A DNA stretch of 64,000 nt from an uncultured Treponema sp. (GTDB lineage: Bacteria; Spirochaetota; Spirochaetia; Treponematales; Treponemataceae): positions 17,966 to 81,965 of the forward strand of contig CAMWWZ010000002.1 of NCBI GenBank assembly GCA_947178095.1, written 5' to 3'. Numbering within the stretch: position 1 is the first letter of the stretch; each line of letters starts with the position of its first letter. Below are positions 9,891 through 17,924 of this stretch, piece after piece. A program made the position numbers and the translations under genes. Below the pieces are notes generated by a model. That model saw only the letters and a list, made by a program, of their open reading frames with translations, was not told the origin of the DNA and ran no database searches.

Positions 9891-10517
9891 TTATAGGCGC
9901 ACGGAGGCCGCCCATTCCGCATAGATTTTTTGATATTGCTCGCGGAACTTTTGCGTGTCGTTCGAAAAATTCACGCTGCCGTTTTTTGTCGCCCAGCAGA
10001 TTTGAAACGAATCAGAATCCACGTTGAGCGGAACGAGGCTTGTTATGCGTCGCGCCGATTTGTCGTAGGCGAAGTCTTTTCCTTCCACGGCTTTTTTTCC
10101 GGCGATTGCGACGCTGATTTCGTCGCGCTTGGAATCAATTCCCGAAAGCACGAAAATTCCGGGATCCGCCGCGAAGCCCACGATGTGAAAACTCAAGTCG
10201 CGAAGTTTGTATGGAACGTCGCTCGGCATCGTGATTTCAAGTTCCGTCGTAACCGGATTGTACTTGTAATTTTTTTCGCTCAAAGCAAAACGCTCGCGAG
10301 TCGTCGGATGAATTCCGGTGACTTCGATTATCTTGTTGAAAACGAGCACGGTGGAAATGTTTCCAGTCGCGTTGTTCACGCCAGTGTTGACATAAGTTTT
10401 CACGCCGTCCGGATTTTCGATGGCCGGAGCTTCCACGATTTCCTGCTGACTCGTTTTGCACGAAAAAAGCGCGGCGAAAAAAACGCACGCCGCCATAAAA
10501 TAAATTCTTCTTTTCAT
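9891..10517 (-). CDS. putative lipoprotein of unknown function
   Basis: About 208 aa with a typical lipoprotein signal: MKRR, a hydrophobic stretch, then AALFSC as lipobox. The rest is mostly polar and beta-rich (VPYKLRDLSFHIVGF, PLNVDSDSFQICWATKNG) with no motif I recognise. It converges on the phosphatase gene and is divergent from the esterase gene. The start could also be the ATG two codons upstream (10523). Neither has a visible Shine-Dalgarno. Confidence 0.8.
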   Translation of the reverse strand: MKRRIYFMAACVFFAALFSCKTSQQEIVEAPAIENPDGVKTYVNTGVNNATGNISTVLVFNKIIEVTGIHPTTRERFALSEKNYKYNPVTTELEITMPSDVPYKLRDLSFHIVGFAADPGIFVLSGIDSKRDEISVAIAGKKAVEGKDFAYDKSARRITSLVPLNVDSDSFQICWATKNGSVNFSNDTQKFREQYQKIYAEWAASVRL

Positions 10518-10551
10518 ATACAAATTTTCGGCAAAATGTTATGATTGATTT

Positions 10552-11637
10552 ATGAAAATTTTTTTGGCGAACGAAATTCAAGAAAAGAAAATTTTGGGAC
10601 GCGCGAAAGTTTTGGAAGATTCGATCGCGATTTTTTGGAGCGCGAGCGGAATCGAGCTGAACGTCCGCGCAAGCGAACTTTGGGCGCGAATTGATTCGGA
10701 TTTTTCCACGCATGAAATTTGGATTGCGATTTTCATTGACGGCGCGCAAACGGTTCGGCTCATGCTGAACAAAGGGCAGAATGAAATTTGCGTTTTTCGG
10801 AATATGAATCCCGATGTCGAAAAGAACGTCCGCATTTACAAGGAAACTCAGGCGATGGAATGCGACGCGCACCACAAAATGATTTTGAAGAATTTCCGCA
10901 CGGACGGAATTTTTTTGCCCGTGAAAAACGCGAAGTTGAAAATCGAATTCATCGGCGACAGCATTACGAGCGGCGAAGGCGCGGTCGGCGCGAAAATCGA
11001 GCGCGATTGGATTTCCGCGTTTTTCGGCGCAACGAAAACTTACGCGTTCAAGTTGGCGCAAATCCTCGGCGCGGATTTCAACGTGATTTCGCAAAGCGGC
11101 TGGGGAGTCGTGACGGGCTACGACAACGATACTTCGCACGCGATTCCCGCTTATTACGAAAAAACATGCGGCGTAATGCGCGGCGCGGAAAACAAAATTC
11201 TCGGCGCACAAACTGAATGGAATTTTTCTTTGTGGCAGCCTGATTTGATAATCGTGAATTTGGGAACGAACGACCAAGGCGCGTTTTGGAATCCGCCTTG
11301 CGCGAAGACGAATTTCAAAATGAAACTTTGCGCGGACGGAACGCCCGAAAAATCCAGCGCGGAATTTTTTGAAAAAGGCGTTGTTGAATTCCTTGGACTT
11401 CTTCGCGCGAAAAATCCTTGCGCGAAAATTTTTTGGTGCTACGGAATGATGGGACGCTTGCTCGAAAAAAATATCGAGGCCGCGCTCGCTCTTTACAAAA
11501 AGCAAAGCGGCGATGCGAACACGCATTTTGTTCTTCTGCCCGAAATTGATTCGGAAGAATGCGGCGCGCTTTCTCATCCGAGCGAAGCGCAGCACGAAAT
11601 TACGGCGCGATTTTTGCACGAAAAAATTGCGCCGTAA
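10552..11637 (+). CDS. SGNH/GDSL hydrolase, CE2-like carbohydrate esterase
   Basis: 361-aa esterase. The N-terminal part (about 1-130) looks like the jelly-roll domain of family CE2 acetylxylan esterases. The SGNH hydrolase part has block I FIGDSITSGEG with the catalytic Ser, block III NLGTNDQ, and a C-terminal SHPSEAQHE with the catalytic His. CE2 enzymes remove acetyl groups from plant polysaccharides, which fits a fibre-associated Treponema. No signal peptide is seen, so it may act on imported oligosaccharides. A TATGAT hexamer ends six bases before the ATG, with TATACA 17 bp further up, and no Shine-Dalgarno is present. Confidence 0.88.
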   Translation: MKIFLANEIQEKKILGRAKVLEDSIAIFWSASGIELNVRASELWARIDSDFSTHEIWIAIFIDGAQTVRLMLNKGQNEICVFRNMNPDVEKNVRIYKETQAMECDAHHKMILKNFRTDGIFLPVKNAKLKIEFIGDSITSGEGAVGAKIERDWISAFFGATKTYAFKLAQILGADFNVISQSGWGVVTGYDNDTSHAIPAYYEKTCGVMRGAENKILGAQTEWNFSLWQPDLIIVNLGTNDQGAFWNPPCAKTNFKMKLCADGTPEKSSAEFFEKGVVEFLGLLRAKNPCAKIFWCYGMMGRLLEKNIEAALALYKKQSGDANTHFVLLPEIDSEECGALSHPSEAQHEITARFLHEKIAP

Positions 11638-11660
11638 TTTGCGCAACCTTCGGCTGTTGC

Positions 11661-11693
11661 CGAGAATCGCAAAGTAAGGCCTTGCGATTCTCG
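11661..11693. repeat. perfect 12-bp hairpin between convergent genes
   Basis: CGAGAATCGCAA and its exact reverse complement are separated by nine bases, between the 3' ends of the esterase and ANTAR genes. There is no T-tract. It may be a bidirectional terminator or one of the dispersed palindromes of this genome. Confidence 0.6.
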
Positions 11694-11707
11694 AGCGCGT
11701 GAGTAGA

Positions 11708-12277
11708 TTACAAGTCGTAAGTTTTTAGAATGTTTTGCGCCGTGACGATTCTGCTTTGTCGCAAATCCATCGACTGCTTTTCGATGTAGTGGTGCGCCTG
11801 CCGCTCCGTCATTTCCAAGTGCTGAATCAAAATGCATTTTGCGCGATCGACGATTCGCACTTCGGAAATTTTTTGCTGCAATTTTTTGTTTTCGTCCTCA
11901 AGGCGCATCACGCGCTTTCTGCTTGCTGTGAGAAGTTTCGCGGCCTGATAAAAAAATTCGGGGCTGATTGGTTTTGGCAAAACGAAAACGCCCGCGTCCT
12001 CGACATTCGCGTTTACGTCGTCCAAAATTTCGGAACTAACAATCAAGATGATTCCAGCGTCGGTGGATTCTGCGGCATGCAATGCAAGGTCGTCTCCAAG
12101 TTCGTCGGGGAGGGGAGTGTCGATGATGATGAGATCATATTGCGCGTCCAGCAAATCGCGCCTTGCCTGCGCTCCGTTTTGAATCGTGGAAACGCGCGAA
12201 AATTTTTGCGAGCCAAGCAAGCTTGAAATTATTTGAAGAGTCGTGCTTGTGTTTGAAACTATGAGAACGCTGTCCAT
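11708..12277 (-). CDS. response regulator with ANTAR RNA-binding output domain
   Basis: 189 aa. Residues 1-120 are a receiver-like domain (MDSVLIVSNTSTTLQ, LIIIDTPLPDELGDDLAL, FVLPKPISPEFF). A short coiled coil follows (RLEDENKKLQQKISE). The C-terminal 55 residues are an ANTAR helix bundle (DRAKCILIQHLEMTERQAHHYIEKQSMDLR). ANTAR proteins bind paired RNA hairpins and prevent transcription termination, often at nitrogen-metabolism genes. It starts 5 bp after the glnA stop, so the two form an operon. The expected phospho-Asp is best placed at IIIDTP. Confidence 0.9.
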   Translation of the reverse strand: MDSVLIVSNTSTTLQIISSLLGSQKFSRVSTIQNGAQARRDLLDAQYDLIIIDTPLPDELGDDLALHAAESTDAGIILIVSSEILDDVNANVEDAGVFVLPKPISPEFFYQAAKLLTASRKRVMRLEDENKKLQQKISEVRIVDRAKCILIQHLEMTERQAHHYIEKQSMDLRQSRIVTAQNILKTYDL

Positions 12278-12282
12278 GGATT

Positions 12283-13539
12283 TTAGATTTCTTCCGAATT
12301 CCCGTCGAAATTCTCGAACGCGGAAAGCGTCACTTTCGGCAAAATCGATTTTATGAATTCGCTTTGCAGCGCGAATCTTTTTGCGTCGTCAAAATTTTTC
12401 GGCAATTTTTTCAAGCCCTTCGTTTCTTCGCAATCGGCCTTGTATAAGTCGAGATTCACGGCGGGGCACAAGGCGAGTTTTTTCTTGATGCCGTCGAAGC
12501 CCGCTTTGACTGCGAGCGCGAGCGCGAGATATTGGTTGCAGCTGGAATCGGGCGAGCGCAGTTCGATTCGGCAAAGTTCGTCGGTTGCGGCGGCTGGCAG
12601 GCGAATGAGCTGGCTTCGATTTTGGCGGCTCCACGAAATGTATTCCGGGGCTTCGAATTCGCCGAGACGCTTGTACGAAGATTTCAGCGGATTCGTGAAA
12701 AGCGTGATTTCTTCCGCGTGAAGCAAAATTCCAGCGATGAAATTTTTTGCGTCCTCGCAAAGTTCGTCTCCGCAAAAAATGTTCTTGCCGCCTTTCGAAA
12801 TTGAAATGCTCAAGTGGAGTCCGTTTCCGTGCCAGCCTTCGAGCGGCTTTGGCGCGAACGAAGCGTAAAGTCCATTGGCGGCGGCAACCGTGCTCACGAT
12901 TGTTTTGTATGTGGCGAGATTGTCGGCGGCGGCGCAGACGCTGCTGTAGCGGAAAACGACTTCTTGTTGGCCGGGGCCCGCTTCGTGGTGCGACATTTCG
13001 GGCTGGATTCCCATTTGCTCGAGATAAAGGCAGATTTGCCGGCGAACGTTTTCGCCCTTGTCCTTGGGCGCGAGGTCGCAATAGCCCGCGTTGTCGAGCG
13101 GAATTTTCGTTGGATTTCCGTCCGCGTCCAGTTTGAACAGATAGAATTCGCTTTCGATTCCAGCCTTGATTTCATAGCCGGAATTTCTCGCCTCGTTGTC
13201 GATTCCGCTCAAAAGCATTCGCATGTCGCCTTCGAACGGCCGCCCGTCCGGATAGCGAATCGTGCAAAAAAGGCGGACTACTTTTCCTTGCTGAGGTCGC
13301 CACGGCAAAACGGAAAGCGTCGCGGGGTCGGGAATCAAAAACAAGTCGCTCGTGCTCACATTCAAAAATCCTGCCACCGCGCTTGCGTCGAACGAAATGC
13401 CGCTTTCGAAAGCGCGTTCAAGTTCGCGCGGCTGAATCGAAATGCTTTTTACATTTCCGAATATGTCGGAAAAAAACAGCTTTATGAATTTCACGCCGTT
13501 TTCTGAAACATATTGCAATACTTCGCTTTTTGTGTACAC
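12283..13539 (-). CDS. glnA: glutamine synthetase, type I
   Basis: ATP-dependent ligation of ammonia to glutamate; 418 aa. Motifs: FSDIFGNVKSISI near the N-terminus, AGIESEFYLF (metal-binding Glu), GPGQQEVVFRY, HGNGLHLSIS, NPLKSSYKRLG and RIELRSPDSSCNQYLALA. It is near the short end of the family and lacks the C-terminal adenylylation segment of enterobacterial GlnA. I chose the GTG at 13539 because GGGGGAAAT lies directly before it, as in pyrI and livH. The track start at 13581 adds 14 unrelated residues. glmS lies 73 bp upstream on the same strand and the ANTAR regulator 5 bp downstream. Confidence 0.92.
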   Translation of the reverse strand: MYTKSEVLQYVSENGVKFIKLFFSDIFGNVKSISIQPRELERAFESGISFDASAVAGFLNVSTSDLFLIPDPATLSVLPWRPQQGKVVRLFCTIRYPDGRPFEGDMRMLLSGIDNEARNSGYEIKAGIESEFYLFKLDADGNPTKIPLDNAGYCDLAPKDKGENVRRQICLYLEQMGIQPEMSHHEAGPGQQEVVFRYSSVCAAADNLATYKTIVSTVAAANGLYASFAPKPLEGWHGNGLHLSISISKGGKNIFCGDELCEDAKNFIAGILLHAEEITLFTNPLKSSYKRLGEFEAPEYISWSRQNRSQLIRLPAAATDELCRIELRSPDSSCNQYLALALAVKAGFDGIKKKLALCPAVNLDLYKADCEETKGLKKLPKNFDDAKRFALQSEFIKSILPKVTLSAFENFDGNSEEI

Positions 13540-13612
13540 ATTTCCCCCAATCGATAAAAAATCAATATGCCGTTTTATCAATATCGCATTGTCGCAAAAT
13601 TTTCGCGCGTCT

Positions 13613-15454
13613 TTATTCCACCGTGACGGACTTTGCCAAATTGCGCGGCTTGTCGGGATCGTTTCCGCGAAGCACCGCGCAATAGTAGGCGAAAAGTTGC
13701 ACCGGAATCACAGTGAGGAGCGGCGCGAAATCCGCGCTGATTTTCGGAATCGCGATCGTGTCGTCGGAAGTGTCGGAAAAATATCCCGAATCGTCCTGCG
13801 TGATTACGAGCGTCTGCGCTCCGCGCGATTTTACCTGCTCGATGTTCGAATGGATTTTTTCGTAAAGTTCCGCGTCGGACGCGATTGCGATGACAAGCGA
13901 ACTTTTGTCGATGAGCGCGATTGGCCCGTGCTTTAGTTCGCCCGCCGCAAAAGCCTCGCTGTGCATGTAGCTCACTTCTTTCAATTTGAGCGCGGCTTCA
14001 AGGCACGACGCGCTGTCGAACCTGCGCCCGATGTAGAAGACGCTTGCTTTGTTGAAATTCTGCGAGGCGAGCTTTTGCACGATGTTTTCGTTTTTCAGAA
14101 TTTCCTCGATTTTCTGCGGAACGCTTTCAAATTCCAAAAGCGCGCTTTCGTATTCGCTTTGCGAAATCGTTTTGCGCTCCGCGCCCGCCTTGAGCGCGAG
14201 CAAATAAAGGCAGACCAATTGCGCCGTGTACGCCTTTGTGGAAGCCACGGAAATTTCCGCGCCCGCCCAAGTGTAAATCACATAGTCCGCCTCGCGCGAA
14301 ACCGAAGAGCCGACGCAGTTCGTGATGGCGATGATTTTCGCGCCTGCCTTTTTCGCAAGGCGCAAAGCCGCGAGCGTGTCGGCGGTTTCTCCCGACTGGC
14401 TTATGACGATGAAAAGGTCGTTCGCGTTCATGATTGGATTTCGGTAGCGATATTCGGATGCGATGTCAACTTCGGTGGAAAGCCGCGCGAATTTTTCGAA
14501 AGCGTATTTCGCCACTTGCCCCGCGTAAGAAGCCGTGCCGCACGCGGTGATGACGATTCTTCCGATGTTCTTCCAATCGATGTTTTCTTTGAGTTCTTCG
14601 AATTTTATGTCGGTCGGCTTTTCGCCTGCCTTTACGAGCCTCGGACGCATTGTGTCCAAAATCGCCTTTGGCTGCTCGTGAATTTCCTTCAGCATGAAAT
14701 GCGCGTATCCTTCTTTTTCCGCCGAAGATGCGTCCCATTCCACATGATAAGGCTCGCGGATATGGCGTTCGCCTTCGGTGGAAAAAAGGTCAACGTGATC
14801 GGCGTAGACGACTGCGATTTCCTTGTCTTCCAAAAAGTAAACTTCGCGCGTGTGCGAAAGCAACGCCGGAACGTCGCTCGCGATGAAATTTTCGCCTTTG
14901 CCCAAACCCACGACGAGCGGGCTTTCCTTCCGCGCGACGATTATTCTGTCGGGAAAATTCTTGCACAAAACTGCGAGGCTGTACGATCCTTTGACTTTTG
15001 CAAGCGCGTCAATCACTGCGGAAAAAATGTCGTTCGTTTGCGAATAGAAAAAATTTATGAGATGCGCCACGACTTCGGTGTCGGTCTGGCTTTTGAAAAC
15101 CGTGCCTTGACTTTGAAGCCATTGCTTGAGTTGCGAATGATTTTCGATGATGCCGTTGTGGACGACCGCGATTGTTCCCGAAACGTTCGTCTGCGGATGA
15201 GCGTTCAAATCGCTCGGCTCGCCGTGCGTCGCCCATCTTGTGTGCCCGATTCCGATCGAGCCTTTTATTGTCTCGTTCGCTATTCGCTCCTGCAAGACTT
15301 TGAGCGCGCCCTTCGCCTTGCGCACGATTATGTTTTCGCCGTCGAGCACGGCAATTCCCGCCGAATCATATCCGCGATACTCGAGCTTTTTGAGCGAGTC
15401 AATCAAAATCGGCGTGGCAAGTTCATTTCCGACATATCCAACAATTCCGCACAT
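13613..15454 (-). CDS. glmS: glutamine--fructose-6-phosphate aminotransferase (isomerizing)
   Basis: Makes glucosamine-6-phosphate from fructose-6-phosphate and glutamine, the first step to UDP-GlcNAc and peptidoglycan. It has 613 aa, the normal length. The N-terminal Ntn hydrolase domain begins MCGIVGYVG with Cys1 as nucleophile and has GHTRWATHGEPS. Two SIS sugar-isomerase domains follow (ITACGTASYAGQVAKY, SQSGETADTLAAL, HSEAFAAGELKHGPIAL). The C-terminus is RNLAKSVTVE. SD AGGAG lies before the ATG. It probably heads a glmS-glnA-ANTAR transcription unit, which consumes and produces glutamine. Confidence 0.96.
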   Translation of the reverse strand: MCGIVGYVGNELATPILIDSLKKLEYRGYDSAGIAVLDGENIIVRKAKGALKVLQERIANETIKGSIGIGHTRWATHGEPSDLNAHPQTNVSGTIAVVHNGIIENHSQLKQWLQSQGTVFKSQTDTEVVAHLINFFYSQTNDIFSAVIDALAKVKGSYSLAVLCKNFPDRIIVARKESPLVVGLGKGENFIASDVPALLSHTREVYFLEDKEIAVVYADHVDLFSTEGERHIREPYHVEWDASSAEKEGYAHFMLKEIHEQPKAILDTMRPRLVKAGEKPTDIKFEELKENIDWKNIGRIVITACGTASYAGQVAKYAFEKFARLSTEVDIASEYRYRNPIMNANDLFIVISQSGETADTLAALRLAKKAGAKIIAITNCVGSSVSREADYVIYTWAGAEISVASTKAYTAQLVCLYLLALKAGAERKTISQSEYESALLEFESVPQKIEEILKNENIVQKLASQNFNKASVFYIGRRFDSASCLEAALKLKEVSYMHSEAFAAGELKHGPIALIDKSSLVIAIASDAELYEKIHSNIEQVKSRGAQTLVITQDDSGYFSDTSDDTIAIPKISADFAPLLTVIPVQLFAYYCAVLRGNDPDKPRNLAKSVTVE

Positions 15455-15511
15455 AGTTTTCTCCTAAAATTACTTGAATTCAAAAAGTTTGAAACTTGTG
15501 AATTCCATCAA

Positions 15512-15540
15512 AGTATACTTTTTTTCCGCGCGAATATCAA
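15512..15540 (-). promoter_or_regulatory. glmS promoter
   Basis: On the minus strand: TTGATA, 17-bp spacer, TATACT, about 57 bp upstream of the glmS start. The leader is too short to hold a glmS ribozyme. Confidence 0.6.
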
Positions 15541-15552
15541 GCCCAATTTGGG

Positions 15553-15784
15553 TTTGGAGGGAGGCAGACTTGTCTCGACAGACTCGGCAAGCGGCTTTGC
15601 GCTGTTACAAGAAAAAACGGGGTCTTGGGGCGGCAGCCCCCAAGTTAATCAAGCCGATGGCTTGATTTCGAGTTTTTGCTTGCTCACAAGCAAAAACTCG
15701 CAGTAATGTTGAGGAAAAATCAGGCGAGTTTTCGAAGAAAATTCGGAAGCAGGGCGAAGCCCTGCGATGTTGTCTCCCTCCAAA
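15553..15784. repeat. 232-bp palindrome-rich element bounded by 11-bp inverted repeats
   Basis: The ends TTTGGAGGGAG and CTCCCTCCAAA are exact inverted repeats. Inside are several nested hairpins: CTTGGGG/CCCCAAG, TCAAGCC/GGCTTGA, CGAGTTTTTGCTT with its complement, and CAGGGC/GCCCTG. There is no plausible coding frame. It resembles a non-autonomous (MITE-like) element or a mosaic of the short repeats seen elsewhere in the window. Two more small hairpins (ACGCTT/AAGCGT, ACCGCTT/AAGCGGT) follow on its right. Confidence 0.6.
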
Positions 15785-15852
15785 TTAAAGTTCCCACGCT
15801 TTCAAGCGTGAAAAAAGTTCCACCGCTTACAAGCGGTAAAGCTGCGACACGG

Positions 15853-15882
15853 TTGACATTGAAAGGTTTTTCATGCTACCAT
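15853..15882 (+). promoter_or_regulatory. candidate promoter of locus A
   Basis: TTGACA, 18-bp spacer, TACCAT, then seven bases to an ATG at 15890. This is the same start-adjacent layout as the leaderless genes here, and it marks the ATG at 15890 as a plausible translation start. Confidence 0.5.
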
Positions 15883-15889
15883 TTCCACG

Positions 15890-15955
15890 ATGGCACACGC
15901 GGCGCGGATTGAAAACACCACAATGATTGCTCAAAAAAGGTATGGGGGGGGGTAG
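15890..15955 (+). CDS. short leader ORF of locus A ending at the G9 tract
   Basis: 21 codons (MAHAARIENTTMIAQKRYGGG) stopped by TAG directly after nine G. If the run had ten (or seven) G, the frame would stay open from here through the 42-bp repeats and into the DUF6261-like gene to 17154, a fusion of about 420 aa reading GGGVEKPRN after the tract. It is too short for the ORF track. The promoter position supports this start, but translation is inferred. Confidence 0.4.
   Translation: MAHAARIENTTMIAQKRYGGG
15944..15952 (+). repeat. G9 homopolymer of locus A
   Basis: Nine G between TAT and TAG. The length matches the tracts at 3834 and 62197. One added G changes the reading from an immediate stop to the frame of the downstream gene. 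Confidence 0.9.
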
Positions 15956-16125
15956 AAAAGCCCCGTAATTTTTTCTCACGTCGAATTTCACTTCATAGGC
16001 GCGAAAAGGCTTGCCGCATTCGGCTCGCATCGCGCCTTTTTAATGCCCATCTAGGCTTTTGCAAAGAAGCCGCAACGAATTTCCTCAATTTTTTTAAAGC
16101 AAAACTCGGAATTCAAGGAATTTCG

Positions 16126-16376
16126 GGGCGTTGTCAAAGTGCAAAATGGCTTCTACACAGAATTTTGGCGCATTGTCGGCGTGCAAAAGTGCTTCTACAC
16201 GGAATTTCGGGGCATTGTCAGCGTGCAAAATGGCTTCTACGCGGAATTTCGACGCATTGTCAGCGTGCAAAAGTGCTTCTACACGGAATTTGGGCACATT
16301 GTCGGCGTGCAAAGGCCGTCTACACGGAATTTGGGGCTGTTGTCGGAATGCAAAAGCCGGTTTTCACGCAAAATGA
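16126..16376 (+). repeat. six tandem 42-bp repeats, locus A
   Basis: The landmark TTGTC recurs at 16131, 16173, 16215, 16257 and 16299 (42 bp apart) and at 16340 (41 bp). Copies alternate between AAAATGGCTTCTAC and AAAAGTGCTTCTAC, giving an 84-bp higher-order period. The unit is a multiple of three and open in several frames. In the frame of the downstream gene it encodes 14-residue units such as CQRAKWLLRGISTH. There are no spacers, so it is not a CRISPR. Confidence 0.9.
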
Positions 16377-16416
16377 GGCTTGCATTGGGTTTCACAAACA
16401 AAACACGGAGGTGTAT

Positions 16417-17154
16417 ATGACAAAACTTTCTTCTAGGCTTCGCGTTACGGAGACGGATTCGGCGAGCGACGCGCTCGTGCGGATTTTCAAGGCGGCGGGG
16501 TTGAAGGACGATTTCCTTTCGGGCGCGTTTGCAGAACTTGAGACCCTAAGCGCGCGGCTGACGACCGCAATCCGGCAGGACACGGTCAGCTCTCGGCTTG
16601 ACGAAAAGGATGCTGCGCGGGATTCCGCCGTGCGCGACCTGGGCACGCTGATTCAGGGCTACACGGCGATTCCCGTGGCGGAAAAGAAGGCGGCGGCGCG
16701 GCGGCTGGACGCGGTGTTCTCCAAGTACGGAAAGAAAATCGTGAACGAAAACTACGCTTCGGAATCTTCGCTCATCGAAAGCCTTTTGGAGGATTTGGGC
16801 GCGCTCGAGGCGGATATGAAAACGCTTGAGGGCGTGGCGGAACTCGCGGCCGCGCTCCGCAAGGCGCAGGACGAATTCAACGCGGCGAACGATGATTTCG
16901 TGGCGGCAAAGGGCGCACGGAGCGAGAGCGCGTCGCAGGTGAAAAAGGACTTGGTCGCCCTGGTAAACCTGAAACTCGTGCCGTATTTGAGCGCGGTGGG
17001 CGTCTCGGATGCGTACAAGGATTTCGCCGCGAAAGTGGAGGCAGAAATCGTCCGCGCGAACAATGCCGCAGAACGCCGCGCCACGAGCGGAAAGAAGGAG
17101 GATGAGGCGGAGAAGAACTCCGTGGTTTCCGTGGACGTTTCAGATTACGCATGA
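16417..17154 (+). CDS. helical protein, DUF6261-like (paralogue of the 62850 gene)
   Basis: 245 aa from an ATG preceded by GGAGG. No signal peptide or membrane segment. It is almost wholly alpha-helical, Ala/Glu/Lys-rich, with a charged C-terminal tail. It aligns over most of its length with the 62850 product: ESSLIESLLEDL against ETGLLVNFVQDL, then an LRKAQDEFNAAND stretch against LKAANENVRELTG. The pattern recalls the uncharacterised family I know as DUF6261; this is from memory and unchecked. The frame is also open upstream through the 42-bp repeats, so an N-terminally extended form is possible after a slip in the G tract. The ankyrin gene follows 40 bp downstream. Function unknown. Confidence 0.82.
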   Translation: MTKLSSRLRVTETDSASDALVRIFKAAGLKDDFLSGAFAELETLSARLTTAIRQDTVSSRLDEKDAARDSAVRDLGTLIQGYTAIPVAEKKAAARRLDAVFSKYGKKIVNENYASESSLIESLLEDLGALEADMKTLEGVAELAAALRKAQDEFNAANDDFVAAKGARSESASQVKKDLVALVNLKLVPYLSAVGVSDAYKDFAAKVEAEIVRANNAAERRATSGKKEDEAEKNSVVSVDVSDYA

Positions 17155-17194
17155 GTTTTTACGCAGCGATAAGCTGTGGCAAACGGAGGAACAG

Positions 17195-17893
17195 ATGAAA
17201 AACGGAATGAATAAAATGACTGAAATCGAGGAGCTTATAGAGGCGGCAGAAAACAATAACGCCACAGAAGTGGCGCGTCTCATAGCGGACGGCGCGGATG
17301 TGAACGCGAAGTGCAATAACGGCATTACTGCGCTCATGTTTGCGGCAGAGAATGAGTCTGCGGAGGTGGCGAAGGTGCTGATAGCGGCAGGGGCGGACGT
17401 GAACGCGAAGGAAAATAACGGTTATACCGCACTCATGGTGGCGGCATTAACTAACGCTGCGGACATTGCGAAACTGCTGATAGCGGCAGGGGCGGACGTG
17501 AACGCAAAGGGTAATAAATACGGCGATACCGCGCTCATGGCTGCGGCATTAACTAACGCTACGGAAGTAGCGAATGTGCTGATAGCGGCAGGAGTGGATG
17601 TGAACGCAAGGGACAATAACGGCGAGACTGCGCTCATGAATGCGGCAGAGGAGAACTCAGCGGACGTAGCGAAGGTGCTCATAGAGGCAGGGGCAGCCGT
17701 GAATGCGAGGACCGATGAATGTGAGACCGCGCTCATGAATGCGGCAAAGCGGAACGCGGTGGACGTAGCGAAACTGCTCATAGCGGCAGGCGCGGATGTG
17801 AACGCGAAGGATGATTACGACATGACTGCGCTTGATTGGGTACCAAAGCAGAACGTGGCAGCCCTGCTCAAAGCGGCTGGCGCACGGCAATAA
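17195..17893 (+). CDS. ankyrin-repeat protein
   Basis: 232 aa, starting at an ATG with GGAGGA five bases upstream. The track ORF from 17009 overlaps the previous gene out of frame. It is composed of about seven 33-residue ankyrin repeats of the type TALMVAALTNAADIAKLLIAAGADVNAK. The last one is imperfect (TALDWVPKQNVAALLKAAGA). There is no signal peptide or catalytic domain, so it is a cytoplasmic protein-binding module with unknown partner. Repeats are very similar at the DNA level, so copy number may vary between strains. It probably shares a transcript with the DUF6261-like gene. Confidence 0.93.
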   Translation: MKNGMNKMTEIEELIEAAENNNATEVARLIADGADVNAKCNNGITALMFAAENESAEVAKVLIAAGADVNAKENNGYTALMVAALTNAADIAKLLIAAGADVNAKGNKYGDTALMAAALTNATEVANVLIAAGVDVNARDNNGETALMNAAEENSADVAKVLIEAGAAVNARTDECETALMNAAKRNAVDVAKLLIAAGADVNAKDDYDMTALDWVPKQNVAALLKAAGARQ

Positions 17894-17924
17894 ATGTCGA
17901 TATTTCCTTTCTAAGGAGTAAAGC

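Noticed and set aside
10237-11646. 469-codon minus-strand ORF opposite the SGNH esterase
   Set aside because: Shadow ORF: the plus strand has clear catalytic blocks and a promoter.
15455-15511. glmS ribozyme upstream of glmS
   Set aside because: Only about 50 nt lie between the promoter and the start, too short for the ribozyme, and no conserved core is visible.
13961-15706. 581-codon plus-strand ORF opposite glmS
   Set aside because: It mirrors a certain glmS in the antisense frame; its composition (Arg/Val/Phe-rich) is a shadow of the biased codon use, and no motif is present.
16094-16312. Minus-strand protein made of HADNAPKFRVEALL repeats
   Set aside because: The array is open in several frames because the unit is a multiple of three; no SD, promoter or flanking coding sequence supports this strand.
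16126-16376. CRISPR array
   Set aside because: Units are contiguous 42-bp copies without spacers and there are no cas genes.
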